Shown one piece after another: positions 42,936 to 54,079 of a stretch of 54,456 bases of DNA. The notes under the pieces are model-generated. The model did no database searches, was not told where the DNA came from, and saw only the letters and a program-made list of their open reading frames with translations. How positions within the stretch are numbered: the stretch's first letter is position 1; every line of letters starts with the position of its first letter. Made by a program: the position numbers and the translations under genes. Source of the stretch: Gonapodya prolifera JEL478 (taxonomy: Eukaryota; Monoblepharomycota; Monoblepharidomycetes; Monoblepharidales; Gonapodyaceae); contig KQ965807.1 of NCBI GenBank assembly GCA_001574975.1, forward strand, positions 21,687 to 76,142. The letters run 5' to 3'.

Positions 42936-45082
42936 ATGGAGAGTCGTGTACACTCGGACGATGCACTACTGCCTGAATATGAGCTGAGGCAGAGAAGTGA
43001 TCGCATCTCCGAGGCCAGCAAGTTTGCTACCTGGGGATCGTCGCTGCAAGGAGCACAGACGGAGGAGCAGCCCGCCGTAGGAAGAGAGAACGGAATTCAA
43101 GGTGCCGCGCCGGCAGAGAACCGTTCCAATCCTGCCCACACCCCTGACATTTCCACAGACAGAGGTGATGCCGTTTTGACGACCACACATGATCATGGCG
43201 ACGACCACTCGAATCTTTCCTCCATTGGCCGAACCGCAACGTCAAAGTTGGGCAGGCCAACTCTAGCTCAACGGGTGGCGCGACCCTTCGGGACCTTGAA
43301 CCGTTTCCGACCCAGCACTCGTTTGTCAACACGAGAGGTGGAAAATAGCAACGATATCAATATGGAAGGAGAAGTGGGAGATACCGAAAGCGACACGGAA
43401 TCAACACACCGCACCGTAACGGCGAAAAGCACAAAGTCTCGCAAAAAAAACTCTCGCGCCAAGCTGAACGATAGAAATACCGCATGGAAAGCGAGGACAG
43501 GGGTTCTCAAGGATGAGTCGGTGCTTATTTTGAATTTCCTGGTCAGGGGATCCAATTTACGAAGCCATTACACGATTGCAACTGGCAGATGTCTCGATTC
43601 ACGCGATGGGTACTCATAGCTGGGATAACGCTATCCTCAGTTCAGTCCATTTTTGCTATGATTTTTGGAAGCGTCATGACATATGGACTTGGCACGATTG
43701 AATACGACGCAACTCGAACACTTGGATCTGCAGCGGATGCCGTAACGGTGAGTGAGTCCTGCGCTATAGGTGCTTAACTTTGTCTCAGGAAAACAGGCTT
43801 ACATCATCCTGGCAGGATTCCAATCTGCCTCTGAAAGCCGTCGTCTTTTGCTATCTGATGACACAATTATGTGGCTTTTGGCTGTATTCAAGTGCAGTGA
43901 GTTCTTTTCGCATCTTCAGATCTCGGAAGTTTCCCTCATCTGGTTTCCTCCAATATTCTTCAGGTCACCACAGGAAACCAGATCGAGCTGTGAGCTGAAT
44001 ACTTGTGCCTTCGTCCAAATGAACCTTGTCCATATATCCCTTTTTACCCCTATATCAGGCTCGGCTTTGCCTTTTTTGTGGTCATCAACGTCATCATATC
44101 CTGTGCGATGACGTTGCAGCACTACTTCATCACAAATGACCTCTCTGTACTTCTACCAAATTTTTCGCATCCGTTGACCAAAACCACTCGATACTTTGTC
44201 TTCGCGAACACTATTTTAAGCGGAGCTGCATTTTTTGTGTGGATTTGGATCGTTTGGAAGCCTTATTTTTACCTTGGGTGGAGGGTGTACTGGCTGAACG
44301 GCGCGGACCCAAAGTCAAAACGTGAGTTCAAGTAAACTTTGCGGGTCCTTTTCGTATGTCTTTTTGACGAAATGGAGCACTATAGGCCGCATCTCTGTTA
44401 TCCACATTTTCCACGTCCTCCACAAAATCTCTTCCGTCGCGCTCCTGGCAACCTGCTTCTACTACTATGTCCTGATCCACATTCCAGGCAAAGAGTACAT
44501 CCCCGCTACAAGTGGCATGTTCGTCTTTGTGTTCATCACGGGCTCGAGTATCGTGTTCGGGCTGGGGCTCAGCGCGGTGAGTTCAAAGGCTGGCTACCTG
44601 AGTACCACGAGTCAACCACGTCATCTCGGCATTTTCACAGGCACACCAGCGATCACCTGCAACCATGTCCCTTTTCATGCTCGTTTCGTGCGCTGTGATA
44701 ATCCCGCTCGTGCAATCCTGCGTGGGCCTCAGCAAACATTTGGGTTTTAGCACCGTGACAACGTGGCAGTGGCGATCTCTGCCTATTGTGATTGCCTTTG
44801 GTGAGGATGATATCTTGCTTTTCGCGTGATGATTCGTTGAAATGGAAAACGTCGATTGCTTTGCTACCAGAGGGATTATCGGTCGTCACACTTTCCATCA
44901 CGGCACTGATTGGATCCGTCAACGCCTACTTGTTTGTCAAGTACCCAGACGACGGTGAGTTTCTCGGCTGCGTTCTGATTTTTTTTGGCACGTTATTATG
45001 TAACGAAATCTGCCTCATTGTTGTATTCCCTGCTACAGGAGCTCAAAGCAAGTCGTCGAATGTCGAATGGACTCTCGTGTAA
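42936..45082 (+). CDS. Polytopic membrane protein, about eight spans, intron-rich
   Basis: Exon 1 (from ATG 42936, or 42930) is a hydrophilic, charged N-terminal tail of about 200 residues. It ends near ILNFL|GTCAGG and joins to MSRFTRWVLIAGITLSSVQS, the first membrane span. Further spans: AVVFCYLMTQLCGFWLYS (43838), FAFFVVINVIISCAMTLQHY (44068), VFANTILSGAAFFVWIWIVW (44200), KISSVALLATCFYYYVLI (44430), SGMFVFVFITGSSIVFGLGL (44512), SLFMLVSCAVIIPLVQSC (44672) and VVTLSITALIGSVNAYLFV (44880). Each is carried by its own short exon with GTGAG-type donors. The last exon ends SKSSNVEWTLV with TAA at 45080. No family signature is visible. A receptor-like or transporter role is possible; span count alone does not decide. 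Two small exons around 43940-44050 are unclear. Confidence 0.6.
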
Positions 45083-45344
45083 AGCTTTTCTGCAAGGGGT
45101 TCGACTTCGTGGATTGTGTGCGTGCCGCACTCGCAGAAAGCCCTTCACCCTTCGCCAGGGGAGTGTGAGCTCCAAGCGAGTCACCAGCTGGGACGCTTTG
45201 CATTAGTGTCCTGAGCATGTATCATTATCAGTGGTGGATTCAACACTCGAAAAATATGTACTGTGGACGCACGATTCCTCAAACCGATCGCGGAAAATAA
45301 CTGCTATTTCCTTCGCTTTCTGTCCATCAACGCCGCAAACTCTA

Positions 45345-46830
45345 CCTCCATGTCGCTGCATTATCCGTCGACGCCCGCCTCAATCGAACATGCCGGTCCC
45401 AGTCGATCGGCTCGGGAAGTCTCCTGCCACCACTGTCGCTGCATCCGGGGAAATCCTTCACAAACACATCCTGATTCGCCCTTCGTGTGTCGCACCTCTG
45501 GTCGCTCCGCCAGGATTCAAAGTCGTTTGAGTGGGATATACTCCAGACTTGTACGCTACGATTGCGAAGGGCTTGTTTGAGAACAAAAGCTCCCCGGGAA
45601 CTTCGCGACATTTTGTATGTTTTGCGCCAGTACTATGATCTTGTGCGGATGGAGCAGGTGCTCAGGGAGCTTGGAGTTGCCGACGACTTCACGACGCTCG
45701 CAGACATTATCGGAACAAAACCCAAGTTGTCGGAAGCAGACGCCGCTTCGTTGCTCCGTCGGTTTGGCTATGGACGCAGAAGACCCCTGCTACACGTCAT
45801 TTCGGACGTTTCGTATTCCTGTTTTGAGCGCAACAGTAAATATCAGAGCTTCTGGACCACTGTTCGCAAGGAGTAAGGACGTGACTGCATGGAAGTGTGT
45901 GCTTTTCCCAAACTTTCACACTTCATCGTGGCAATCGTTTTGTTTTCGCAGGATATTGACCCGATTCTTTCAACCACGCCAACTCCTGCCTGTCCACCAA
46001 ACTTTCCGCAAGACCTTTGGATGCATTTCTTGCGGACTCTGCACAAAGGCGATTATGACCCTTCTATCTTACAGAATGATGGGAGCAACGAGGTGTATTT
46101 TGAGGGTCTCATCCATGCAAATTTGCCTCGAGATGTGTATCTCTATGCCGTACAGGAGTTGTGGTGCAGGCACTTGGGCGTCGATAGCACGCACGACACC
46201 GGAGAACTCCCGCAGATTGTGAAATTGCATCTTCGCTCCAACCGGATCACTGTGCTTGAATGCTTTTGGTTGTTAGATTGGATGGACGACATCGATACAT
46301 GGGAGAAGATTGAGGGATTCTTCAAAGCCGAGGGACCTGCCATCAACGAAAAATTTGACATTTATGCTGGCTTGGGTGCTTTGTGACGGGCGTGCCTACC
46401 TCAATGGTTCGCTCATTGTAGCCGTAGCAGGTACGACGAAGCGCTAGGAAAAGCCCAGTACTTCCTCAAGCACACCTGCGCTAATGGTGTGGGCTGGCGC
46501 GTCCTTGGAGGGGCATATGCAGCTTTGATGTAGGGAAAGTTAAGGGCGGCGGCGTTTGATGTGAGGTGGCTCGTGCCTCATTTTGATCAACTCGTGGGCT
46601 CAAGCATAAGGACAGCCAAAGAAGGATCTCGCGATACCATTTGTTCGCGGAATGGTGAACATGGTTGTGCGTGAGGATGGATGGGCTACAGATGGTGGGG
46701 CGCCGAGGGAGAAATGAAGAAGATCAGGGAGGAGTTGGACCGGATTGGTCTCACCAAGGACGAAGCGGAGGTGCGGACTATTTTGGGGAGCGAACTTTAG
46801 CTCCACGGAGAAGTGGCCGTTGAGGAAATG
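45345..46830 (+). pseudogene. Unrecognised family, copy 2: best preserved
   Basis: Open from SFEWDILQTCTLRLRRACLR (about 45526) through ELRDILYVLRQYYDLVRMEQ and SEADAASLLRRFGYGRRRPL to SFWTTVRKE, then an intron with an acceptor at TTTTCGCAG (about 45950). The next exon (from 45951) has DIDPILSTTPTPACPPNFPQ, WMHFLRTLHKGDYDPSIL, SNEVYFEGLIHANLPRD, TVLECFWLLDWMDDIDTWEK and IEGFFKAEGPAINEKFDIYA. The frame then ends at TGA 46384, and related sequence resumes in other frames (YDEALGKAQYFLKHTC about 46437, then a TAG after AALM, and DRIGLTKDEAEVRTILGSEL at about 46740). The upstream region to about 45345 also resembles copy 1. Probably no longer functional at its C-terminus, although a shortened protein ending at 46386 could be made. 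Confidence 0.55.
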
Positions 46831-47150
46831 CACATTTGAAGGATTCCGCTTACTTAGGTAAGCGTTGTAGGTTTTAAGATAGTTGAACTAGTAGGATTTC
46901 AAATGATTCCGTGAATATAATATGTACCGAAAGGGGAGAGGAAACAGCAGGCAAAATGGTATTTTACTGCACCCTAGGCCACAGAACACCTGAACTGGCA
47001 CCGATGATTACGGAACGCAGCATTCTCCGCAATTTTGACCGAATTTCACCGTAAATTATACTTCTACCGATTTAAAAGTCAGACAGCACTCTTCCTCTGA
47101 TCAATCCGCATCGACATTAGCTGCCAATCACCAACATCATCTTCCTTCCA

Positions 47151-48213
47151 ATGACGATCTCGAACGACAGGGTCTACTTGAGTGAGTTATATTACCACCG
47201 CCATCTTTCATTTACGCCGATTGACCAATTTTTTCCGCAATATGTAGTTTCCGGTGCAAACCGCGGCATCGGGCTCGGTCTCGCTACTGCTCTCATCGAC
47301 AAACCGAACACGACCGTGTTCGCCGGTGCACGCGATCCTCTGAGCGCCAAGGCCCTCATCGAACTCCAATCAAGTCACCCGAACCTTCACATCGTCAAGT
47401 TGACTTCAGCGAATGTCCAGGACAACGTAGCGGCAGTGGCGCAGATAAAACGCATAACGGGACGACTTGATGTGGTAATTGCTAACGCTGTAAGAATTTC
47501 TTTTGGCTTTGGGCGGTGTCAATTAGGAGTGAAGGACCTCATTAAACCCGTCGCCGTTCCATCCACCTCTTCAGGGTATCGCCAAATCACAGGGCTCCAT
47601 TGACACAACTCCCATCGAGGATTACCGCGAACACTGGGAAGTCAACACCCTTGGGCCACTCGTCCTTTGGCAAGCGGTGTCACAGCTTCTGCTCGCCAGT
47701 CCGACAAAGGAACCGTACTTTGGAGTGGTCTCCTCGGCGGTGGGAAGCATTGGGAACTACTTGGATTTTAAAGCGTCGGCGTAGTAAGTAGTTCAATTTT
47801 CTGAACGCTTCTGATCAGGTGTGAGATGTTGACGACGTTTCGAACCCGCAGTGGCTCCTCGAAAGCAGCAGTCAACTTCCTCGTGAAAACACTGCACGTG
47901 GAACACGAAGCAGAAAACCTCGTCGCAACTGCCCTTCATCCTGGATGGGTGCAGACTGAGATGTGAGCTCACGCGTGTATTTTTTCTTTTGTTGTTGTTC
48001 CAAATTAACCAAAAACACAACCATAGGGGCAACCACGGTGCCAAATTGGCCGGCCTCCCCCAAGCGCCTGCAACAATGGAAGAAAGCATCACAGGCTTGC
48101 TTTCCCATATCGAAGGCGCCACAAGGTCTGCGAAGGGAGGAAAGTTTTTGAATTTCAGCACAAAGAGTGGGAATATGCCTTGGGACTTCCACACGGAGGA
48201 GTTGGCCTGGTAG
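47151..48213 (+). CDS. Short-chain dehydrogenase/reductase (classical SDR)
   Basis: NAD(P)-dependent oxidoreductase of 259 residues. Five exons join in phase: 47151-47181, 47248-47489, 47575-47783, 47852-47962 and 48027-48213. The cofactor motif SGANRGIGLGLA spans the first junction. VIANA|GIAK carries the NAG motif. EDYREHWEVNTLGPLVLWQA is the helix with the structural Asn. VSSAVGSIG provides the catalytic Ser, and YGSSKAAVNFLVKTL provides the Tyr-x-x-x-Lys. HPGWVQTEMGNHG matches the PG motif and the loop after it. The end, MPWDFHTEELAW, follows a C-terminal strand. Close relatives are fungal ketoreductase/csgA-like SDRs; the substrate is unknown. It is intact, in contrast to its truncated copy at 49450-49950. 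Confidence 0.9.
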
Positions 48214-48830
48214 ATTGAGCTTCGAATATGATAGATTTGTTAGACGTCGTGCGGTGAGAGTTGTATGAAACTTGTAGATCGAAGAAGTAGATTCGTTTCA
48301 CAACATATCGCTCTTCTGGTCCTTCGATGTGATAAATTTTACAATATTAGTTGAAATACCACCACATCGCAGGTACTACCATATGTAAACAAACTTGACT
48401 ACAGATTCTACACACTTTGACGTCATACACGGACGTCATTGGAATTACCACTTCCCGAAACCTCAAAAGATAATACACCGAAAAGCATTACGTGTAAACT
48501 TTCCGACTCTCCGGGACGGGAACAGCATGGCACCTCGACTCAATCTACTCCCCGCTGACGACCAACTCTGGACCACCCTCCTGGTGCTGGACGTTGGGGC
48601 GGGGGTTTCTTCCTCTCTTAGTTCGTTTGCTTAGGGTCTCCGATGTGATTCACACAACTCTGCATCTCTAATACAATCGTGCTGCTTATCTAATCCCGTC
48701 GGAGGCGTGAAGTTTTCTTTCCGGCCGCTGGTTTCGTAATGACCTGAAGCATTAAGCCGTCCTCCTTTTCCTTCCATTGATCTCCGGTTTTCCACCGAAA
48801 TCCACCAATGGTCCATGCACCGAGTCGCGA
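48214..48830. other. Spacer between SDR and the duplicated unit
   Basis: The 3' flank of the SDR (48214-48500) is matched by 49950-50220, including GATAGATT, TTGTATGAAAC, AGTAGA(T/C)TCGTTTCA, TCTTCTGGT and GGTACT(A/G)(C/T)CATATGTAA. No gene is seen; 48500-48830 shows only short frames. Confidence 0.55.
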
Positions 48831-49450
48831 TGGTGCTACAATCTAAAATTACGTAAGCACATTCTAAGACAACGTCGCTTGGCTATGGATGCAAACAACT
48901 GGTGCATGAAATCATTGCAGACCAATTATATTCGAGCATTCACCGCGAAGAGGGACCCGACAGCTTCTGGAACGTCATAAAAAAATGCAAACGAAATCGC
49001 GCGGAAGCGAGTGTTGCTCCATTATCTTCCTCTCAATTTCCTTGCGACGACCTGTTGCATTTGTACAGGACATTGACTCCAAGTTTTCACCCGGTAGTTG
49101 GATACTTTCATGCGGAGTCTACACGAACGTTCCTTGTTGCTCACTCTTTTATCATGCCTGGAGAGTGGAGGGGGTCTTGGAGGGGCTTTTCAATGCAATT
49201 GCGCCTCAGTTTCGAACATTTTTTCCACGCTCTGCAGCAGTACTGGTTCAACTAGAGCGATGAGAACTTTGGCCAATACCCAAAAGGTGTGAAAATGTAA
49301 ATAGCTTTGAGATGATCGCGGTGGAGGAATGCTTTTTGGGTCATAGATTGGATGAAAAAGTGTAAGGGCACCTTGTACAGTTGAGGGACTCTCCAAAGCC
49401 GAAAGACCAACCATCAACTCAAAATTGAACATTTTACTTTCCAGACCTTC
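48830..49450 (+). pseudogene. Unrecognised family, copy 3: truncated and heavily decayed
   Basis: Sequence like copy 2 is recognisable around SFWNVIKKCKR (about 48960), the intron acceptor TTGTACAG before GACATTGAC (about 49070), and a later block with TRP codons in NAFWVIDWMKKCKGTL (about 49330-49370) and SRKTNHQLKIEHF (about 49395). Several stops and frame changes interrupt it. It breaks off near 49450, where SDR sequence begins. Confidence 0.5.
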
Positions 49451-49950
49451 TTTCATATAATTTGGTGTCGTCTCCTCGGCAGTAGGAAGTATTGGGAACT
49501 ATGTCGATATGAAAGTGTAGGTGTTGTGAGTAGCTCAGTTCTCAACTCTTCGTTAAGAGTTATTGACAGCGTTTTCGAACTCGCAGTGGATCCTCCAAAG
49601 CAGCAGTCAACTTCCTCGTGAAAACACTGCACGTGGAACACGAAACAGAAAACCTCGTCGCGACTGTTCTTCATCCTGGATGGGTGTAGACTGAGATGTG
49701 AGTTCACACGTGTATTTGTTCTTTGGTTACTGTTCCAACCATTAAAACACGTCAACCAAAGGGGCAACTTTGGTGCCAAAGCGGCCGGCCTCCCCCAAGC
49801 TCTCGCAACGCTCGACGAAAGCATCACAGGTTTGATTTCCCATATCGAAGGAGCGACAAGGTCGACGAAGGAAGGAAAGTTTTTGAATTTCAGCGCGTAG
49901 AGTGGGAATATGCCATGGGATTTTCATACGGAGGAGTTGGCGTGGTAGGT
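49450..49950 (+). pseudogene. Truncated SDR copy with nonsense codons
   Basis: The copy enters in the middle of SDR exon 3 (FGVVSSAVGSIGNYVDMKV), continues with exon 4 (GSSKAAVNFLVKTLHVEHET) and exon 5 (GAKAAGLPQALATLDESITG, then MPWDFHTEELAW). A TAG at 49687-49689 replaces the Gln of WVQTEM, another TAG at 49898-49900 replaces a Lys, and the exon 3 to 4 boundary is altered. The cofactor-binding half is missing. It is clearly non-functional. Confidence 0.88.
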
Positions 49951-50220
49951 TGAGCTTACAGATGATAGATTGGTAGAAGTCGTGCAAAGACAGTTGTATG
50001 AAACCAGATTGTAGATGAAGTAGACTCGTTTCAAATTCACGTTGTCTTTCTTCTGGTGCATTGCTCGGATTAATTGCAAATTGTCAGAATACAAGCACGA
50101 ATCAGGTACTGTCATATGTAAGCGAAATTAACTCGTGGCACTGAGGTACTTTGTCACGCACTTCAATGTCAATCACCACTTCCAGAAAATGTCAGAACAA
50201 GATACGCGTCAAAGCATTAA

Positions 50221-50381
50221 GCAACATCACTTTTATACAGGACCCACCACTGCTCGATCATGAGTACCCAATGTTCTCCGTTTATCCAGATGACGATACG
50301 ACGAGCTAACGCCAAAAAACGAGTCGTCCAATGATCGACAATCAGGTCTCTAGTGTCGATCCCAGGTCACGCTCGGGAACA
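50221..50381. other. Short intergenic stretch
   Basis: No open frame of note. It lies just past the right end of detectable similarity to the SDR flank. Confidence 0.3.
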
Positions 50382-51416
50382 TCAGTACAAGCTGAAAGTA
50401 GAAGGATTTGAGGTTGTGCGGTACTGTCTCCCGCAAAATGAGAGGTGTCTGGAATGATGTCGATGAACGTCGTTGGGCTGGGTCGGTGCAGCGGTAGCTG
50501 TTCCGTCAGCTTCTGGGACTAAAATCGCAACGTCATTGACAGGTGTAGATACAGACACGTCGCCTGTCTGTCCGACCTCAACAGTTACGGGTTCTAGGCG
50601 TGCGGAGGTGACGTGAAGTGAACGCATGAGACGTCCACCAGGCCGAGACGGTCTTTCCAGCATGCATGAGCGTTGCGCCTCCTCAGAATTGAAGCATTTG
50701 ACCGTAATCACTGAAGTTAGACAAACAAGCCAATGAAGGGTGGATACCAGGACCGTTACCATGTCAAGCAAGACATCCTCCCAAAAAATGTGCTCGTAAA
50801 AATTCAATTCTTTGGCATCCATGGCATTTGTCAGTTGACCAATCCACGCAATTGACACATCGTTTGGGAGCAACATCAGTTGATCAAAAACGACCTTGCC
50901 GAATGGAAGCACGCGTTTAACCACCTGCTGAATCGTGTTGACAAGTTCCTTTTCATCTCCGGGTACATCAGAGCCAACCATTGGATGCCTGAAATGGTAC
51001 AGTATCCAGGGATCGTCGCTGAAGATAGCGGACGGCAAGATTTCGTTCCGAAAATCAGCGACGTCCCCAACTCCGAGCGCGATTGATCGCAAATCTTCTG
51101 CTGTGGAACTTGACTCGTCCGGGTCAATAGCAACGTGGAAATCTACAGTGAATGCTGTGAGAAGAGAGTGGCAGCGTTCACAGGACCGCTGAAAGAAAGA
51201 ACAAACCTTTGAGAATTGTCGAGCGTATTTCGTGGAACCGACGGCACACAAATGGGATATGTGTAAAGAACCCTTTCTTATTAGCAAGGGGAAACAAGAA
51301 TCCGAAGGAGGATTTCCTCCGGGATGGTGTCCATGGCTCCAGAACCTTTCCGAAGAAATGGTTGAGAGACTTGTGACGTAAGCAACCATCAAAAGTTCCC
51401 CTTCATTCTGCTGCAC
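50382..51416 (-). CDS. Unknown intact 344-residue ORF
   Basis: One uninterrupted frame from ATG 51416 to the stop at 50382, with no family I recognise. Cys/His-rich stretches near the N-terminus (SFFQRSCERCHSLLTAF) could bind metal. The middle is acidic and hydrophobic (DDPWILYHFRHPMVGSDVPG, VVKRVLPFGKVVFDQLMLL). A likely membrane segment, LLDMVTVLVSTLHWLVCLTS, lies near residue 235, followed by a Ser/Thr/Pro-rich tail. A TTTGTTCTTTCTTTCAG tract near 51205 looks like an acceptor, so an intron could remove part of this frame. The start is 5 bases from the F-box remnant on the other strand. Confidence 0.5.
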   Translation of the reverse strand: MQQNEGELLMVAYVTSLSTISSERFWSHGHHPGGNPPSDSCFPLLIRKGSLHISHLCAVGSTKYARQFSKVCSFFQRSCERCHSLLTAFTVDFHVAIDPDESSSTAEDLRSIALGVGDVADFRNEILPSAIFSDDPWILYHFRHPMVGSDVPGDEKELVNTIQQVVKRVLPFGKVVFDQLMLLPNDVSIAWIGQLTNAMDAKELNFYEHIFWEDVLLDMVTVLVSTLHWLVCLTSVITVKCFNSEEAQRSCMLERPSRPGGRLMRSLHVTSARLEPVTVEVGQTGDVSVSTPVNDVAILVPEADGTATAAPTQPNDVHRHHSRHLSFCGRQYRTTSNPSTFSLY

Positions 51417-51420
51417 GCAC

Positions 51421-51570
51421 GATGCGAGCTCTCCCGGACGAGATCCTCCGAGATGTCTTCCTCTGAGTCGACCCGCGCACTTTTACTCCTCTGTCACCCG
51501 CGCATGCCGTTGCTGGAACAGGATTGCCGAGTCGATACCAAATGGAAGTGATGGAGCGTTGCCGGTCCAC
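51421..51570 (+). pseudogene. F-box remnant
   Basis: MRALPDEILRDVF is a typical F-box start. The frame stops at TGA (51463-51465), and the rest of an F-box (HFYSSVTRACRCWNRIAES) follows in another frame at about 51478-51535. Downstream sequence to 51790 is low in coding character. It resembles the F-box proteins frequent in chytrid genomes. Confidence 0.45.
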
Positions 51571-52089
51571 TTGACTCTCAAATTATCTAGTCGCAGTGTG
51601 AGCCGCAACCAAGTCGTGAGCTGAGGGGGGAAGCGGGACGGGAGGGGTCGATGGGTCGAAGGCGCCCACGTTGAGCGGATTGGAGAGAGACCTACGATGC
51701 ACGGGGAAGACCTCGCCCTGGGCGAGGCGAATGTGGGCGGCGCGGTGATGCAGCCGTGGGAGAGAATCATGTCGGAAGGGGAATGAATCAGCGGGAATTG
51801 AGGGGGGGGGGGTTCGGGTGCTGCGGTTGCTGTGGTTGGTTCAGTCCGACTTTGGAATACGCTGAACAAGACAACGAAGTTCTTCATTGAAGTCTGGGAA
51901 TCTCGAAAACATTTTTGTCACCTTTATTTTGATGAGAAGCATCCGGCCCTTATTGTCAACAAATTTCAATGATGGAAGACTCAGTCCACGACAAGAAATA
52001 AATGAATTCAATTTTTAGCCACACCATCTGCATTTCCACAAGTGGGGAGGTGTACAAAGGAGGTGCAAAAATCACCCAACCACTCCAAT
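51571..52089. other. Intergenic with a G run, no gene
   Basis: A run of ten G lies at about 51802-51811. Shadow frames occur on the minus strand only. This is the probable upstream region of the coiled-coil gene. Confidence 0.3.
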
Positions 52090-54079
52090 ATGCATCCCCA
52101 GTCGCTCTCCATACGCACCCGCCCCGCGTCGTCCTCTCTCTCCACGCACGCACTGCATCGCACCTCCCACCGCGCGTCGTCGCACTCCCCGTTCCGCGCA
52201 CGCTCGCGTCCCAGTTCGCGACTCTCTCACACAACTTTCAACGACGATGACGACTCAGCCACAGTGAATGGAAAGAACAGGAACGGAGATGTGATGCGCG
52301 ATCACGGTGGAAACACGGAAAGATTCGGGCTGGAGCGGTCTCAGTTGAATGTGGCAGGGAGATCCCCAACGCCAGGAGGCGAACNGTCCGACGAAAGCGG
52401 CTCCGACTGCTCGAATGAAGACGTGCTCGAGTGGAACTCAGACGCAGAAGACGAAATCGGAGACGAGGACATCGAGCTTGCAAAGGTCGGCTCTTCACTT
52501 TGCCTACCACTGACACAACATCGAGAATGAAGAGCGAGCTCACACCACCCCATGATAAACGTAATAGGGCTTTGTAGAATCCTACGTTGCCGAACTACGC
52601 GACCGCATCGAACGAGCTGCATCTGCTTCAACTGCTCCATCACTCCCGGACGCAAGCACGACCACGTCCCCTCCAGGGACAGCCGACGCCAACGCGCCAC
52701 TCGACATCCGCAAAGAAATGGCCAAGATCGCTGAAATGGATAAGATCATCGAGGAGAAACTCAAGGCGAGTGTCCATCTCTCCCCACGGCGGGTGATCAT
52801 CCCCTTGGCTCCCGTGTCGAGCCATACTCACCGGGTCCACCCTCCCGCAACCGCTAAACAGGTAGCTTCAGACCTCCGCCAAACCCGTATATCCCGCACC
52901 ACGTCTACGGCTGGATCCAGCGCGACGCTTGTCGACGATACCGCCGCGCGAGCACTCACGCCAAGGACAAGAACCCCGACACCGCCACCGAGACAACGAC
53001 AACGACAGCGAAACGCGAATGAAGCCTTCACCCCGGGTCAAGCGGCATCTAGGGGGGTGTTCATCACGGAAACAAACCCGCGGATCGTTGAACAGTACGG
53101 ACCCCCACCCCCACTGCGGCAGGGGGACGTGGTGGTGGACTCAAACCCGACTGGAGACGACGCAGACGACCTTCACTCCTCAACTTCCAATGCCAAGTCG
53201 GGAACGGTACCAGTCCCTGCCCAGGGGTACCATCGCGGGGACTTTGTGGGGCGTAATAAGGCTGTACGTAAACCTTGACCTTCCTTCCATTTCCCCTCAC
53301 GTCGGAACTGACGCCCACCACCTGGTATAAAAGCTGGGCCCCAACGCACGGTTCTACCACGTCATGACGCCTGCGGAACAAGCACGCGTCGAGGCTATAC
53401 TTGGGGACAAGGGTGGGGATGCGGAGGCGGAGGTGGAGGTGGGCGAGGGTGGAGGTGGAGGTGGAAAAGATGAGCCTGGCGTGGGGGAGGGTACCGGTAT
53501 GCATGCACAGGTGGGTTAAAGCGTACGCGAGCTGAAGCGAAGTCAAACCGCCTCGCTCACGCCGCTTGCACATGACAGGTCGACCACGCGGCCAGGCCTA
53601 TACTGAGAGATAATGCGTTCCGCCCAGATGAGACCGATATTGCGCGGTTGAAGTACATCGACGAGTGAGTGGCTCTGCGTCGTGGATCACCAACTCCGCC
53701 ACGAACATAACTCACCACCCACCTCCCCACTCGCCATCTCAGGAAAATACGCGACCTCGTACCGCAGGATGAAGACAGGTGGGACGTTGCCTCCTGCGCA
53801 ACCTCAACGCGGGGTGCCCCAGACGGTTGGTCGGAGTACTGGTCATGGGCCGGGACCTCGGTGGGAACGGCGTCTGTGACGGGTCGTCGTGTGGCGCGGA
53901 CTGTAGAGAGTGAGTGAACGGTGCGTGTGTTGAAAAATGCTCTGCTCCGCGTTGACTTGAGGTCCGGTTTGCACTTTGCAGCGGACCCCGTGTTGGCGAG
54001 CAAGGTGATCCGCGAGGAGAGGGAACGGTTGGTGGAGATCGAAAGGGAATTGAAGGCGTTGAGGGAGGTGCTGTTGTGA
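52090..54079 (+). CDS. Disordered/coiled-coil protein, possibly FSIP1-like
   Basis: Exon 1 (ATG near 52090) encodes a Ser/Arg/His-rich head and an acidic part, GSDCSNEDVLEWNSDAEDEI and GDEDIELAK, with one ambiguous base at 52385. Exon 2 (from about 52570) has FVESYVAELRDRIERAASAS and DIRKEMAKIAEMDKIIEEKL. Exon 3 (from about 52862) has VASDLRQTRISRTTSTAGSS and YGPPPPLRQGDVVVDSNPTG. Exon 4 (from 53333) reads LGPNARFYHVMTPAEQARVE, then a Glu/Gly-rich repeat. Exon 5 has LRDNAFRPDETDIARLKYID. Then come KIRDLVPQDEDRW, and a last exon with SKVIREERERLVEIERELKA ending REVLL, TGA at 54077. The short amphipathic helices and KYIDE-type ends recall FSIP1 of flagellated organisms. That link is weak, and the exon chain is stronger than the name. 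Confidence 0.5.
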
